Assembly (NCBI RefSeq): GCF_002104995.1
Contig: NW_024468258.1
Location: forward strand, 682,001 to 746,000
Length of the DNA: 64,000 nucleotides
Source of the DNA: Linderina pennispora
Taxonomy: Eukaryota > Kickxellomycota > Kickxellomycetes > Kickxellales > Kickxellaceae
Direction: 5' to 3'
Shown here: in pieces, positions 46,399 to 56,500 of the stretch
Layout: each line of letters begins with the position of its first letter
Numbering within the stretch: position 1 is the first letter of the stretch
The notes under the pieces: generated by a model
The model's input: only the letters and a program-made list of their open reading frames with translations
Told to the model about the DNA's origin: nothing
The model's database searches: none
Translations under genes and position numbers: made by a program

Positions 46399-48250
46399 AT
46401 GTACAAGTTCGGCTACTACGACCAGATCTGCCACACGGTGCAGATGGCAGCGTGCCCGCTGCTGGGGGCAAACCAGATTGGGTTTGAGCCCAGTTGCTAC
46501 GCGCGTAACATTGAGGTGAGCAGCGCGCTCATCTTCCAGGCGGCGTCGCTTATTATCGACATCATTGCGCTGTTCATGACAGTGATTATGATCTTCCATG
46601 TGCGCTCCAAGTACACGGCGGTCGGGCGCAAGGAGATGGTGCTGTTCTTCTACCTGTACTTCCTGATGACGGTGCTGGACTTTATCACGATCTCGGGCAT
46701 CATTCCGATTGCGTCTCCAGTGTATCCGGTAAGTACCCGAGAGGCGGTTTTGTTTTTTGTTTTTTGGGATGAGTCTGCTCTCTCTTGGGAGGTGGGGGGA
46801 TGTCTATCTGGCTCGCCCTCCCTCCCTCCTTTTTTGAGTTCTTACTGCAGGCTGTGGTCGTTTTGATTGAGATACACACACCACACTGCTGTCAGACGGT
46901 CTTCTCGTTGTTTGTCGATCCTCTGGTTTTCGTTGGTGTGCTCTTTTTTTCTCTTTGGGTGTGGGTCTATCATTCTCGGTCGGTGCTTTTATTGCCTACT
47001 ACCCGCTCTTTTGTTTCCTCTTGGTCTATTCATTCCTTTGTCTCCCCTTTTTCGGGAGGGGATGGGAGGGGAGAGAATAATGAGGAGACATGCGTGTGGG
47101 ATGGTTGGCAGTGGTGAGAGTGCGCACGGCCAATACGAGAAAGCCGCCCCAACAGAGCACACGGCACACACAAGGCTGCTTCGAATTTGTGTTTGATTCA
47201 TGGCCTTGGAGTGGGTTTGTCGTAGCATTCTCTTTGTGGTTGTCACAAAGGCACACAATGAGGGAAGGTCTGACCTCCTGGGAGGGGTCTGGGCAAGGCA
47301 GCCCAGCGGATGCATCTGCCCTCTGCCGTGTGCGTGTGCGTGTGGAGAGCGAGGGGCTCTCGGGGAAAAGGGAGGCTGGGGAGTGGTGGTGGGAATATCG
47401 CGGGCTGGCCTCTGACGCAAGGCGCACAATGGAGACTAGAGGGGAAAGACTATGGACATTCTCTGGGACGAAAACAAAAACACTTACTAATTTTTTTTTT
47501 TTCGCTTATTTGGCGTATTGGATGTAGTACTTTGTGGCGGGGTATCTTGGACTGACGAGCGCGATGTGCTGGTGCCTGATGCTGAACGGGTTCATTGGGT
47601 TCCAGTGGGCTGAGGACGGAACGGCGGTGTCGCTGTGGTCGTTCCGGCTGACGTCGCTGGTGATTTTCGGAGTGATGTACTTTATCTCGATTGCGACGTT
47701 CAAGGGCATTGCGTCGTTTACGCCGGCGCACCCGATCGGGCTGTTCATCGTGCACTTTATCTTCAACCCGTTCTGCCTGTTCGTGTACGTGATTCTGCAG
47801 ATTATCCTGGTGGTGAACACGCTGGACGAGTACTGGCCGCTGGGAAACATCTGCTTTGCGGTGGTGTTCTTTATCATCGGGCAGTGCATCCAGATATTCC
47901 TGAGCAACAAGATCTGCGATGCGATCAAGCACTACGTGGACGGAGTGTTCTTTGGCACGATCTGTACGCTGCTGTCGGTGATGATGATTTACAAGTACTG
48001 GGACTCGATCACCAAGGAGGACCTGGAGTTCAGCGTTGGCGGCAAGGGCAATGTGTGGGAGGTCAAGGAGCTGCTGAACGAGGACGACGAGTTTGCGCCG
48101 TATGCTGGGCAGGCGGCCAACACTGTGGGGCCGGCTGGAGTGTCGTTTGCCAACACCAACTCGCAGTACAACACAAATTCGCAGTACGGCGGGTACGGAC
48201 AGCAGGGCGGACAGCAGCAGTACCAGCAGCAGGCGTATCCTCCGTACTAA
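46399..48250 (+). CDS. Chitin synthase export chaperone CHS7
   Basis: An ER seven-helix membrane protein that lets chitin synthase (Chs3 in yeast) fold and leave the ER. Exon 1 is 46399-46728 (MYKFGYYDQICHTVQ...), exon 2 is 47528-48250; the product is 350 residues. Family landmarks are CPLLGANQIGFEPSCYARN (about residues 20-38), HVRSKYTAVGRKEMVLFFY, PVYP-YFVAGYLGLTSAMCW across the splice, CLMLNGFIGFQWAEDGT, VNTLDEYWPLGNICF and KYWDSITKEDLEFSV. The tail is Gln/Tyr/Gly-rich (YGQQGGQQQYQQQAYPPY). The intron is 799 nt (gtaagt to gatgtag), very long for a fungus and low-complexity T/G-rich. Its place head-to-head with a chitin synthase suggests that synthase as client. Confidence 0.95.
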
Positions 48251-48649
48251 AGCAAAGTAGGCCGGTTACTTAGTATTATCTCCTTCCTTAAATAGGCACC
48301 CTTTTCTTGCATTCCTTCTATATATCTCTGTAAACCCACGCGGAATCTCTTGTCGCGCCTCTACATGGCCACTGCATTCCCGAGCATGTGCCTGCCTTGG
48401 CAGGGGCCCGGTACGAGGGGTGGAGCTTAGAGGCGACCGTAAACAGGCAGATGTAGCAGAATCTACGCGTAGTACAAGACAGCGGGTATTTTCGAGAGCG
48501 GGCAGAATAGTACTAGGCAGTAGTCTGCAACGTAGGACACTGGTGAGGGATGGGGGAGCCATAGTTGGCTGGCGCTGGGTTTGGAAGTCAAGGAGCGAGG
48601 ATGGCATGGGGAGGATAGAAAAGGCAAAAATAAAAAATCACTTTTTTGG
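48251..48649. other. Intergenic region between CHS7 and VPS53
   Basis: About 400 bp with the CHS7 3' UTR and the VPS53 leader, which is A-rich (aaggcaaaaataaaaaat) before the ATG. No gene. Confidence 0.6.
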
Positions 48650-50995
48650 ATGACTCGCACAGACTCAAAGACAAAGGGCAGTGGCAGATCAGGGGCGGGA
48701 CATCTCGACAGCGTGGATTTTGCGCCGGCAGCGTACGTCGACCGGCTGTTCGGCTCGGAGGCGTCGCTGGAAGGCGTAGACATCGCAGTCGCCAATGTGC
48801 GACACCGGCATGCAACCACCACGCAAGACATCCGGCACCTCCTTCGGCAGCAGTCGGCACAGGGCCGGCCGCCCGACGTAGCAGCGACCACAGCGGGCAT
48901 CGCATTGCTGTACGAGCGGATCTCAGCCATGAAGGCCAAGGCGCGCGAGTCCGAGCGCACGGTCCAGGACATCACGCAGGATATCCGCGCGCTGGACTTT
49001 GCAAAGCGCAACCTGACGGCGGCCATGACCACAATGAAGCGGCTGCAGATGCTGGTGGCCTCGGTGGAGCATCTGCGGGTGCTGGCCAAGCAGCAGAGGT
49101 ACAAGGAGGCGGCGCAGGCGGTCCTGGCGGTCAACGGGCTGCGCGAGGCGCTGGCTGGGTATGAGCGTGTGGCGAGAGTTGCGCAGCTGGGCGATGCGGC
49201 GATGGCTCTGCAGATGCAGCTGGAGGCAGAGGTGTGCGGGGTGGTGGAGAAGGGGTTTGACATGCAGGGCGTGCTGGTGGGCGATGCGCAGGAGATGCAC
49301 GATGCGTGCGTGTGCGCGGATGCGCTGGGCGCGGGCGGGCGGATCAGTGAGTTCTACAGCGCAGTGCAGATGCGGGCGTATGCGGCGCTGTTCATGGTTC
49401 AGGATGACGTGGCGCAGCTGGAGCATGTGGCCAGGCGGTATGCGTGGCTGCGGCGGATTCTGCGCAACTACGGCGACGCACACGCCGGGGTGTTTCCGGC
49501 GGCGTGGCGGGTGGACGAGCACGTGACGCGAGCCTTTGCCACAGCCACGCGCGACCAGCTGGCGGAGATCATGGCCACGCATGCACCGCTGGAGGTAGGG
49601 CATCTGCTGCAAGCGCTGGGCGACACGCTGGCGTTTGAGGCGCAGTGCGATAAGCGGTTCAACGAGCCCTCGGAGACGTTTGTGGGGGCAATCTCGTGTG
49701 CCTTCGAGCCGTACATGTCGGTGTACATTGAGAGCGAGTCGGCCAAATACGCGGCACTGGTGCGACGCGTGCAGGGCGAGCCGCTGGCGGCCGACGACGA
49801 CGCAGCGCTGAGTGTGTTGGCGTCGAGCACAGACATTCTGTACCAGTACCGCGAGTCGCTGCGGCAGTGCGCGGCGCTGACGACCGGAGCGGCGATGCTG
49901 GATCTGGCGCGCGTGTTCGACAAGTACCTGGGGGAGTATGCGCGCGACGTTCTGGAGCAGCGGCTGCCGCGGATTTCGGCGGACTCGGCACTGGCAGACC
50001 TGGGCCACGCCTGTCTGATCATCAACACGGCTGATTACTGCGCGTCGGCGGCTGCGCAGCTGGAGCAGAAGCTGGTAGAGCGGATTTCCGAGCCCCTGCG
50101 ACCGCAGGTGTCGTTCAGCAAGAGCCGCGAGGCATTGCTAGGTGCTGCCAATGCAGGGGTGCGGGCGCTGGTGGATGGCGCCGAGGCCATGTGCGAGCCA
50201 GGGCTGGCGCAGCTGTCGCAGGTGTCGTGGGGCAGCGTGCGGGCAGTGGGCGACCAGTCGTCGCACGTGCTTCTGGTGGCATCAGCCCTGGAGGCAGCCG
50301 CGCAGGCATCGCAGCGGGCGCTCAGCAGCATGCGGTACTTTCGGACGTTCTGCGACAAGCTGGCCGCGCGCATTACGCAGCGGTACCTGGCGGCAATCCA
50401 TAGCGCCCGGGTGGTGTCGGAGGAGGGCGCCGAGCAGCTCCTGCTGGATGCCCAGGCGCTGAAGGCTGCGCTGGCCGCTATGCCTGGGAAAAGCCCGCCG
50501 CCGGCGTATGCCAAGATCGTGGCCACAGGCATGGGCCGTATTGAGGCGCTGCTGAAGGCCATTCTGGCGCCGCCCGATCCGCCCGATGCGCTGGTCGATA
50601 GGTTCCTGCTGCTGTATGCCAGTGCGCCCAGAGATGTGTTCCAGCAGATCCTGGGGTTGAAAGGCATCCGCCCGGCTGACCAGCCGATGTACTTCCGGAC
50701 GCTGAGCAGGCGCTTGGTGGTGGACAAGGAGAAGCCAAAGCCCAACGAGCCAGCCCCGAAGGAGCCAACCCCGAAGGAGCCAGCCCCGAAGGAACCAGCA
50801 GTCAGGCAGAGCCCCGATCCGCTGGGAATCACCGGTATGCCGGCCGGTATGTCGGCAAGCAGCAGCCCAAGCGAGCCCGACGACGACACATCCAACTCTC
50901 CGGTGCTCGCGTCGCTGGCCGCCAACGCAACAGCCACACGCACCAAAATCAACAACAACCTGCGCAAGCTGATGAGCAACATGCGCCGCACATAG
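48650..50995 (+). CDS. GARP complex subunit VPS53
   Basis: A subunit of the GARP tethering complex, which captures endosome-derived vesicles at the trans-Golgi network. ATG 48650 is chosen because conserved sequence starts soon after (LDSVDFAPAAYVDRLFGSE); the upstream in-frame extension is A-rich leader. The first 200 residues are the Vps53 N-terminal coiled-coil rod: LHRL-type helices around YERISAMKAKARESERTVQD, ITQDIRALDFAKRNLTAAM and TTMKRLQMLVASVEHLRVL. The middle holds the helical bundle (YAWLRRILRNYGDAHAGVFP). The C-terminus has FLLLYASAPRDVFQQILGL KG and then a Pro/Lys-rich tail with KEPAP repeats. The gene is 781 residues, intronless, GC-rich and has no frame breaks. It ends 57 bp from the convergent cyclin stop. 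Confidence 0.85.
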   Translation: MTRTDSKTKGSGRSGAGHLDSVDFAPAAYVDRLFGSEASLEGVDIAVANVRHRHATTTQDIRHLLRQQSAQGRPPDVAATTAGIALLYERISAMKAKARESERTVQDITQDIRALDFAKRNLTAAMTTMKRLQMLVASVEHLRVLAKQQRYKEAAQAVLAVNGLREALAGYERVARVAQLGDAAMALQMQLEAEVCGVVEKGFDMQGVLVGDAQEMHDACVCADALGAGGRISEFYSAVQMRAYAALFMVQDDVAQLEHVARRYAWLRRILRNYGDAHAGVFPAAWRVDEHVTRAFATATRDQLAEIMATHAPLEVGHLLQALGDTLAFEAQCDKRFNEPSETFVGAISCAFEPYMSVYIESESAKYAALVRRVQGEPLAADDDAALSVLASSTDILYQYRESLRQCAALTTGAAMLDLARVFDKYLGEYARDVLEQRLPRISADSALADLGHACLIINTADYCASAAAQLEQKLVERISEPLRPQVSFSKSREALLGAANAGVRALVDGAEAMCEPGLAQLSQVSWGSVRAVGDQSSHVLLVASALEAAAQASQRALSSMRYFRTFCDKLAARITQRYLAAIHSARVVSEEGAEQLLLDAQALKAALAAMPGKSPPPAYAKIVATGMGRIEALLKAILAPPDPPDALVDRFLLLYASAPRDVFQQILGLKGIRPADQPMYFRTLSRRLVVDKEKPKPNEPAPKEPTPKEPAPKEPAVRQSPDPLGITGMPAGMSASSSPSEPDDDTSNSPVLASLAANATATRTKINNNLRKLMSNMRRT
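50747..50791 (+). repeat. 15-nt tandem repeat in VPS53
   Basis: Three copies of gagccagccccgaag (one with a single change) encode EPAPK-type units in the disordered tail. A fourth, degenerate copy follows. Confidence 0.85.
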
Positions 50996-51052
50996 GGGCG
51001 TTTGTCCAAAAGGGTCTTTTATGTCTAAAATACAAGGGTGGTGGTTTTGTTG

Positions 51053-51859
51053 TCAGTTCATCGGCGACATGCTGGAGCCCGGCGAAGACGCAGGCGTCGG
51101 CGACACCTCGACAGCATGCTCAGCACTGGCGCCAGCCAGGCGCGACTGGGCCTCGCGGGAATAAAACTCCAGCACCCACTGCACAATCTCGGCGACCTCG
51201 GCGCGGCCCACGTCCACGCGGTCCAGCCATGCGTCATCGGCCACGGCATTGACCCGGTTGGCCAGCGACACGGCGGCACAGGCAATGGCGCGCGGCGCAT
51301 GCACCACGCACACGGGCAGCCGGAGGCAGTCGCCGATGAAGCTCCACGCCATCTGGCTCACGCGCCTCCCGAGCCTCAGCTCCTCGGCCAGCGCCGCAAG
51401 CTGCACGTGCGGATGCCCCACCACCATGTCAAAGCACAGGGCCTGCAGCAGGCTGATTTCGGTGCGCAGAATGACCGCCCGCCATTTGTCGAATTCGGCC
51501 GTGCCCGGCGCCGCCGTGCGCAGGCCCTTGGACGCGTAGTGGACGATGATTGGAATGAAGTCGTCCAGCTTGCGCAGCGTCTCCTCAGACTTGCACGCGA
51601 AGAACAGGCATGTCGCTGCGATGTTGTAGTGGTGGTAGTCGCGCAGCGAGTGCCGCATGAAGAACCGGTGCAGGAACACGCACGCCGTCGCTGAGGTTAC
51701 CTGCGGGAGCTTCAGCTTGCGCGCTGCCGAGTATATCAGCGTGCAGGCCTTTGCGCGGTCCAGCTCCTCCCGCTCCACCGTCCACCCGCTGCCCACCGAC
51801 GGGGTGCGTCCCAGGTCCTCGCGCGTGAACTGCCAATCCGTCGCTTCCTGACTCTGCAT
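51053..51859 (-). CDS. Cyclin K/T-type transcription cyclin
   Basis: A C-type cyclin, the regulatory subunit of a transcription kinase such as CDK9/CDK12 (P-TEFb or CTDK-I), which phosphorylates the RNA polymerase II C-terminal domain. The start ATG 51859 begins MQSQEATDWQFTREDLGRTP, the hallmark entry of cyclin K/T. The first cyclin fold includes LPQVTSATACVFLHRFFMRH, HHYNIAATCLFFACKSEETL and RKLDDFIPIIVHYA. The second includes LRTEISLLQALCFDMVVGHP and ACAAVSLANRV. The protein is 268 residues with a Ser/Pro tail (PTPASSPGSSMSPMN). It is intronless and clean. Choice between K, T and Ctk2-type cannot be made confidently. Confidence 0.88.
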   Translation of the reverse strand: MQSQEATDWQFTREDLGRTPSVGSGWTVEREELDRAKACTLIYSAARKLKLPQVTSATACVFLHRFFMRHSLRDYHHYNIAATCLFFACKSEETLRKLDDFIPIIVHYASKGLRTAAPGTAEFDKWRAVILRTEISLLQALCFDMVVGHPHVQLAALAEELRLGRRVSQMAWSFIGDCLRLPVCVVHAPRAIACAAVSLANRVNAVADDAWLDRVDVGRAEVAEIVQWVLEFYSREAQSRLAGASAEHAVEVSPTPASSPGSSMSPMN

Positions 51860-52135
51860 TTGTAGGCCCGCGTTTTTATTCCCTCCCCTTGGTTTGTCGT
51901 GGTTAACAAGCCCTTCTTTTTTTGGTCAAACTACTAACGTGCAGCGTCTAGAACAAGGTCCAAGAAAACGCAGCGCACGCCGAATTAAATGAACGCTAAA
52001 CCAGCCAAAAAAAAGAGTGTGAAATGCAGCAGCAGTGAAATAAAAAAATTTTCCCTTTTAAAAAAAAAAACTCTGGACAGCCCTTTGAACTATGCTGTGG
52101 CCTGCAGCTTTAGCTCAGCATACATCGCCCGCCTG

Positions 52136-52507
52136 TCAATACACAAACACCGCAAACACCACTGCCACGCACCTCAGCGACTCGCTGGCAAAGGTCTCCT
52201 GCACAACGCAGTCCGACTCCTTATCCCACAGCGCGCTCGACCCCATGCGCGCGCCCTGCCCGGTGTTCTGGAAGATGCTGACATTGCTGACGAATTTGTA
52301 CCGCTCCATCCCGGACTCCTTGCTCAGCCGCGTGTTGATCTGCTCGCCCACCGTCTTTGTCAGCTCCGCCATGTCCTCGGCCTCGTACTTTTTGTCGCCT
52401 AGCTCTGCCCGCAGAACCTCCGCAATCACCGGCTTGGCTGTCGCTGCGCGGAACTTGTACATGTAGTCGGGCCGCACGAGCGTGCTGCTGGATTGAAATG
52501 CCGCCAT
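52136..52507 (-). CDS. Tctex-type dynein light chain
   Basis: A 123-residue Tctex1-domain protein (DYNLT/TCTEX1D2 type), which dimerises and binds dynein intermediate chain. It starts at ATG 52507 (MAAFQSSSTLVRPDYMYK). Domain features are IAEVLRAELGDKKYEAEDM, LTKTVGEQINTRL, YKFVSNVSIFQNTGQGARMG and a C-terminal beta-strand region ESLRCVAVVFAVFVY. The full domain is present and little else. The gene is head-to-tail between the cyclin (277 bp away) and APRT on the same strand. Whether it serves cytoplasmic or ciliary dynein cannot be told; non-flagellated fungi keep the cytoplasmic one. Confidence 0.88.
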   Translation of the reverse strand: MAAFQSSSTLVRPDYMYKFRAATAKPVIAEVLRAELGDKKYEAEDMAELTKTVGEQINTRLSKESGMERYKFVSNVSIFQNTGQGARMGSSALWDKESDCVVQETFASESLRCVAVVFAVFVY

Positions 52508-52583
52508 GTGTATACGAAAATGTGTTTATCGCTGCTGAACCTGTTCCTTTCCCTCGTCCTCTCTCCCTTCCACCAGGATCCTC

Positions 52584-52607
52584 AAAAAAAAAAAAAAAAA
52601 AAAAAAA
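52584..52607. repeat. Homopolymer A tract (24 nt)
   Basis: Twenty-four consecutive A on the plus strand between APRT and the Tctex gene, 77 bp upstream of the Tctex ATG. A poly-dA:dT promoter tract is the likeliest reading. Confidence 0.9.
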
Positions 52608-52679
52608 CTAGGCTGTGTATGTGCATCCAGACACACTATGGTTCATGAAAACGAAATAAAGAAAACTCCGTGTATTGCT

Positions 52680-53210
52680 CTAGCACTCGATAAGAGCATA
52701 GGTCGGCGCCCGCAGCTTCTTGTCGCCCTCCAGACCAACAAGCTTGATCACAAAGGCATTCAGAATGACGTTGCCCTGCAGCTTCGCAACCAGGTCCTCA
52801 GCGCCCTTGCAGCTGCCGCCGGTCGCCAGCAGGTCATCGACAATAACCACGTTCTGGCCCTTCTTGATCGAGTCGGCCTGCATGTCGAACACATCCGGCC
52901 CGTACTCCTTCACGTACGTCGCGCTGACCACGTTGCCCGGCAGCTTGCCCTGCTTGCGCACAGGCACAAACGGCACATTCAGCTTCAGCGCAATCAGCGG
53001 GCCGAACAGGAACCCGCGCGCATCCAATCCGACAATCACGTCCGCGCGCTTGTCCAGCGACCGGATCCGCTCCACAAAGTGCTCCACCAGGCACTCCACC
53101 GCTGCCGGATGGTGGAAAATGGGGAAGATGTCCCGGAACAGAATGCCCTTCTCTGGGAAATCCGGGTACTCGGCAACAAGCGCCTTGACCTGCTCAATCG
53201 TAAACGACAT
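52680..53210 (-). CDS. Adenine phosphoribosyltransferase (APRT)
   Basis: A purine-salvage enzyme that makes AMP from adenine and PRPP in the cytosol. ATG 53210 (MSFTIEQVKALVAEYPDFPE) is preferred because the in-frame upstream extension has no homology. Landmarks are YPDFPEKGILFRDIFPIF near the N-terminus, VDVIVG-type ADVIVGLDARGFLFGPLIAL, LPGNVVSATYVKEYG and the PRPP-binding loop VVIVDDLLATGGSCKGAEDL. The length of 176 residues is normal. A 3' extension of conserved LVGLEGDKKL ends at ALIEC. No introns and no frame problem. Confidence 0.96.
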   Translation of the reverse strand: MSFTIEQVKALVAEYPDFPEKGILFRDIFPIFHHPAAVECLVEHFVERIRSLDKRADVIVGLDARGFLFGPLIALKLNVPFVPVRKQGKLPGNVVSATYVKEYGPDVFDMQADSIKKGQNVVIVDDLLATGGSCKGAEDLVAKLQGNVILNAFVIKLVGLEGDKKLRAPTYALIEC

Positions 53211-53596
53211 TGTATAGTGAAAAATGGTTGGAAAAAAAGTACTATTCTGCAGAGCAAAAGGGCGATTGCGCCCAGGCCGATGTGCTCGCCCTCTATTTAT
53301 ACCCACCGCCTGCACCGGCTGTCCATGCACGAGCGACAGCCGGCTGGACGGAGATTTTCGCTCACCAAATCCCACCCTGTGAAAAAAAATTTTCACACTT
53401 GGTCCCCAATCGCTGAACCCAGAATCACACCCGCCACGCCCAGTCCGCTGCACCAAAGCGCCTGGTACCGCCCACACGGCACTTCTGTTACCTTGGAGGG
53501 GATTTAGCCCCTTGGGGCTGCTGCATTTAAAAGCATTTACGACACATACAGAAAAAAAAAAAGAGGGGTGGCTACAAAATAAAGCAGAAAAATAGT
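53211..53596. other. Intergenic region, APRT promoter
   Basis: A 386-bp stretch upstream of APRT and downstream of the PHD-finger gene. It contains short A runs (53363, 53553) and no gene. Confidence 0.6.
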
Positions 53597-56500
53597 TCAG
53601 ATGTCAAAGTCGATCAGGCCCTCCAGCTCCTTCTCCAGCGCATCCACGCCGACCTGCCAGTCAAGCAGCGGCTGGTTCTGCTGCAGCGCGCCTGTCACAG
53701 TCGAGTCTGCAAGCAGCTGGCTCACATCAAGATCCGTCAGCCCGGTGCCCGAGGGCGGGTTCGACGGCAGGCTCAGTGCCATCGCCAGACTGTCCTGCGA
53801 GCCCGAAAGAAGCTTGTCCAGCTGAGGTCTGCTGTTACCAGCAGCGGCTGCTGGCTTGCCCACGGCAGTGTCACCGCTCAGCCGGCTGCTGGCAGCGTTG
53901 CCCGCCTTGGTGCTGCCATACGTGCTCTTCCGGCTGCCCGTCGTCCCCGCCAGACCCGGCGGCGGGCGCGCAACCGGAGGACGGCCCTGCGGCGCAACCC
54001 CAGCTGCTTCCTTTGGCGCGTCGGCGCTGCCCAGCACGCTGCTGTCGTCATGCATAATTGTAATGGTCGACGATGAGCCGTGGTCGATCTCGCGGGTGCC
54101 GCTAGCCGCCCTGCTGGTGCCAATCAAAGTGCGGCCGCCGCGGGCGTTGCTTGTCGCAAGAGGCACCGGCGCCGCAGTACCAGTTGCGGGAGCATTGCTG
54201 AGGCCCAGGAGAGCGTCATCGCCAAACAGCCCGCCGAATCCGGCATCGCCGTCAAGCGACGAGTACGGATCGCCGTCGCCGCCCGGATTGGCACTGGCAA
54301 TCGACTCCAGCAGCGCCGAAAAGTCATTGTCCATCGGCAGGTCCACAAGCTCGCTCAGTGGGGTAGCAGTGAGGCTCATCGCCCCTGCCTGGTGCGACGC
54401 ATTGCCACCGGCTGCCGCTGACACGCCGGCAGCAAGCGAGCTGCTGGCCACCCCCGACACAAGGGCCGCTGACACCTCATCCAGCGTTCCAAGTCCCATG
54501 TCCACCAGCGCCTGCCCGACAAAATCGGCCGCCGCGCTGCTGCCAATCATGTCGGCTGCCGCTGCGGTGCCTGCATCCGCCCCACTCAGCATGTTGGAAA
54601 GCTGCGCCAGCGACCACTGCGGGGGCGGGTCAGACAGGAACCGCGAGATGTCGTCCATCTGCTGCTGCTGCTGCTGCTGCTGCCGCGAGCATAGCTCAGG
54701 GGCAATTGACAGCGGCGCTCCCACACCAGCCGTGCCCTGAGGCGGCTTCAGGCTGTAGATCGACTCGGGCAGAGGCAGCCCCAGGAAGTCTGACGAAAGG
54801 ACGTCGGTGTGCACAACCTGCTCATTGCCGTTGCCGCCGGCACCCCTGGCCTTGGAGCCGCGGGGACGCCCGCGCACATTGCGGCGAGCAGGAGTCACCA
54901 TGGGCGAAATGTTGGTCTCGCTCTGCGCCAGACGTGGTGCAACGCTGGCCAAGTCCCTGCGCTTGCCTACGCTGCCCTGGCGGTGGAACCGGGTAGCCTC
55001 TGAGACATCCGAAATTGACATGGTGACCTCGCTGCTGGTATCACGCCCCGTGGGGACCTTGCTGTTGCGCCCCGCTGCACGCTTGCCGCGCATGCGTTGC
55101 ACAATTGGCTCATCCTCCGTCTCAGACCCATCATCGGGCACGCCGGCCAGAAGAGTCGCAAGTCTGTGCGACTGCGGCGACATGATGTTGCCCTCGCTGC
55201 CCAGCCCAACCTGGTGCTCTGGCGTCGTCTCCCTGCCAAGCATCGCTGCTCTGTGGTTCATGCCGTCCTCGCACCGCGGGCAGAAGAACTCGTCAGGAAG
55301 ATTCTCCTCGTCAATGCCCACGCACTCAATGTGCAGCCAGAGACTGCAGTGGTCGCACTGCACCATAGGCAGGTCATCGCGGGCGCCCACAGGCCGGTCA
55401 TGGCGCGGTCCACACACACAGTGGATGATGTGCTGCTCATTCTCGTCGGCCGAATAAAGCAGCGCCTCGAGCCGCGACGAGCAGTGCTGCTCGTGAGAGG
55501 CGAGCTTCGAGTGATACTTGTACTGCTTGCCACAGTACTTGCACTCGGAGATAGGCCGGGGCGCCTTGGCCGCCGCTGCACCGCTGTTGTCATGGGAAGA
55601 CGACGACTTTGCTGCCGTGCGTTTGGATGCAGGGCGTCCGCGCCCGCTCGTGGTCTTTTGCTCAGACACCGCCGCTTCAAACGCCGCCTGCGCCTTACGG
55701 ACCGTGCGAGCCATATCCGAGAACCGGGACTCAGTGCGCTCGACCTGCTCGCGGTGGAGCTGGTCCAACCCGTTTCTTTGTAGGCTAAAAATCCCGCGAG
55801 GGTCACCGATGACCGGGCAGCGCGGCCCCAGTACGGGGTCATAGTCGAGCAGGCCTCCAATCTCTGCCGCGACCGACGAGTCAAAGTTGAGGGCACGCTT
55901 TGCTGAGCGCTTGGACGACGCACGCTGGTAGGCTGACGCCAGGATGCCAGAGAAGGCTGTGCCAGGGACCCGTGGCCCAGTGCTCGGAGGGGTTGGGTGC
56001 ATAGACTCACCGGTGCTACACGCAACACCCTTGAACAGCTCGTAGGCAGGCGACGAGCTCCGGAAGCCAGCGCGATCCAGGGGCGAGATCGCAATTGGCG
56101 ACGACTCCACAGGCGAGACCGGCAGCGACATATGACCGTCGTTGCCCACCTGACCCGTGGCAGTAGAGGAGGCGGTCTCGGCAGTAGAGGAGGCGGTCTC
56201 GGCAGTAGACGGCTGGGATGAGGTTGCATTGCTTGCACGGTGCAGTCCAGAGAAATCAAGCGGCTTCAGGTTACGCTTGGGCAGACGCCGAAGCCGCACG
56301 TTGTTGCTGGTATGGCTCCCTGCCCTTATCACAATGTTACTGCCGTTGTTGTTGTCGGCGACAACATGGACTATCCGTGAGCGCAGCGTGCCACCAGCCT
56401 GTGGGTAGTTGTCGCTGCTGAAGCTGCCGAGCGGCGGAGGCAGTGCATATTTTGGCTGCTGCTGCTGCTGCTGCTGCTTCCGTTGAGCTTGCTGCTGTGC

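Noticed and set aside
48923-51009. Long minus-strand ORFs (361 and 324 codons)
   Set aside because: Antisense to the GC-rich VPS53 gene; composition is the His/Arg/Ser-rich pattern of shadow frames.
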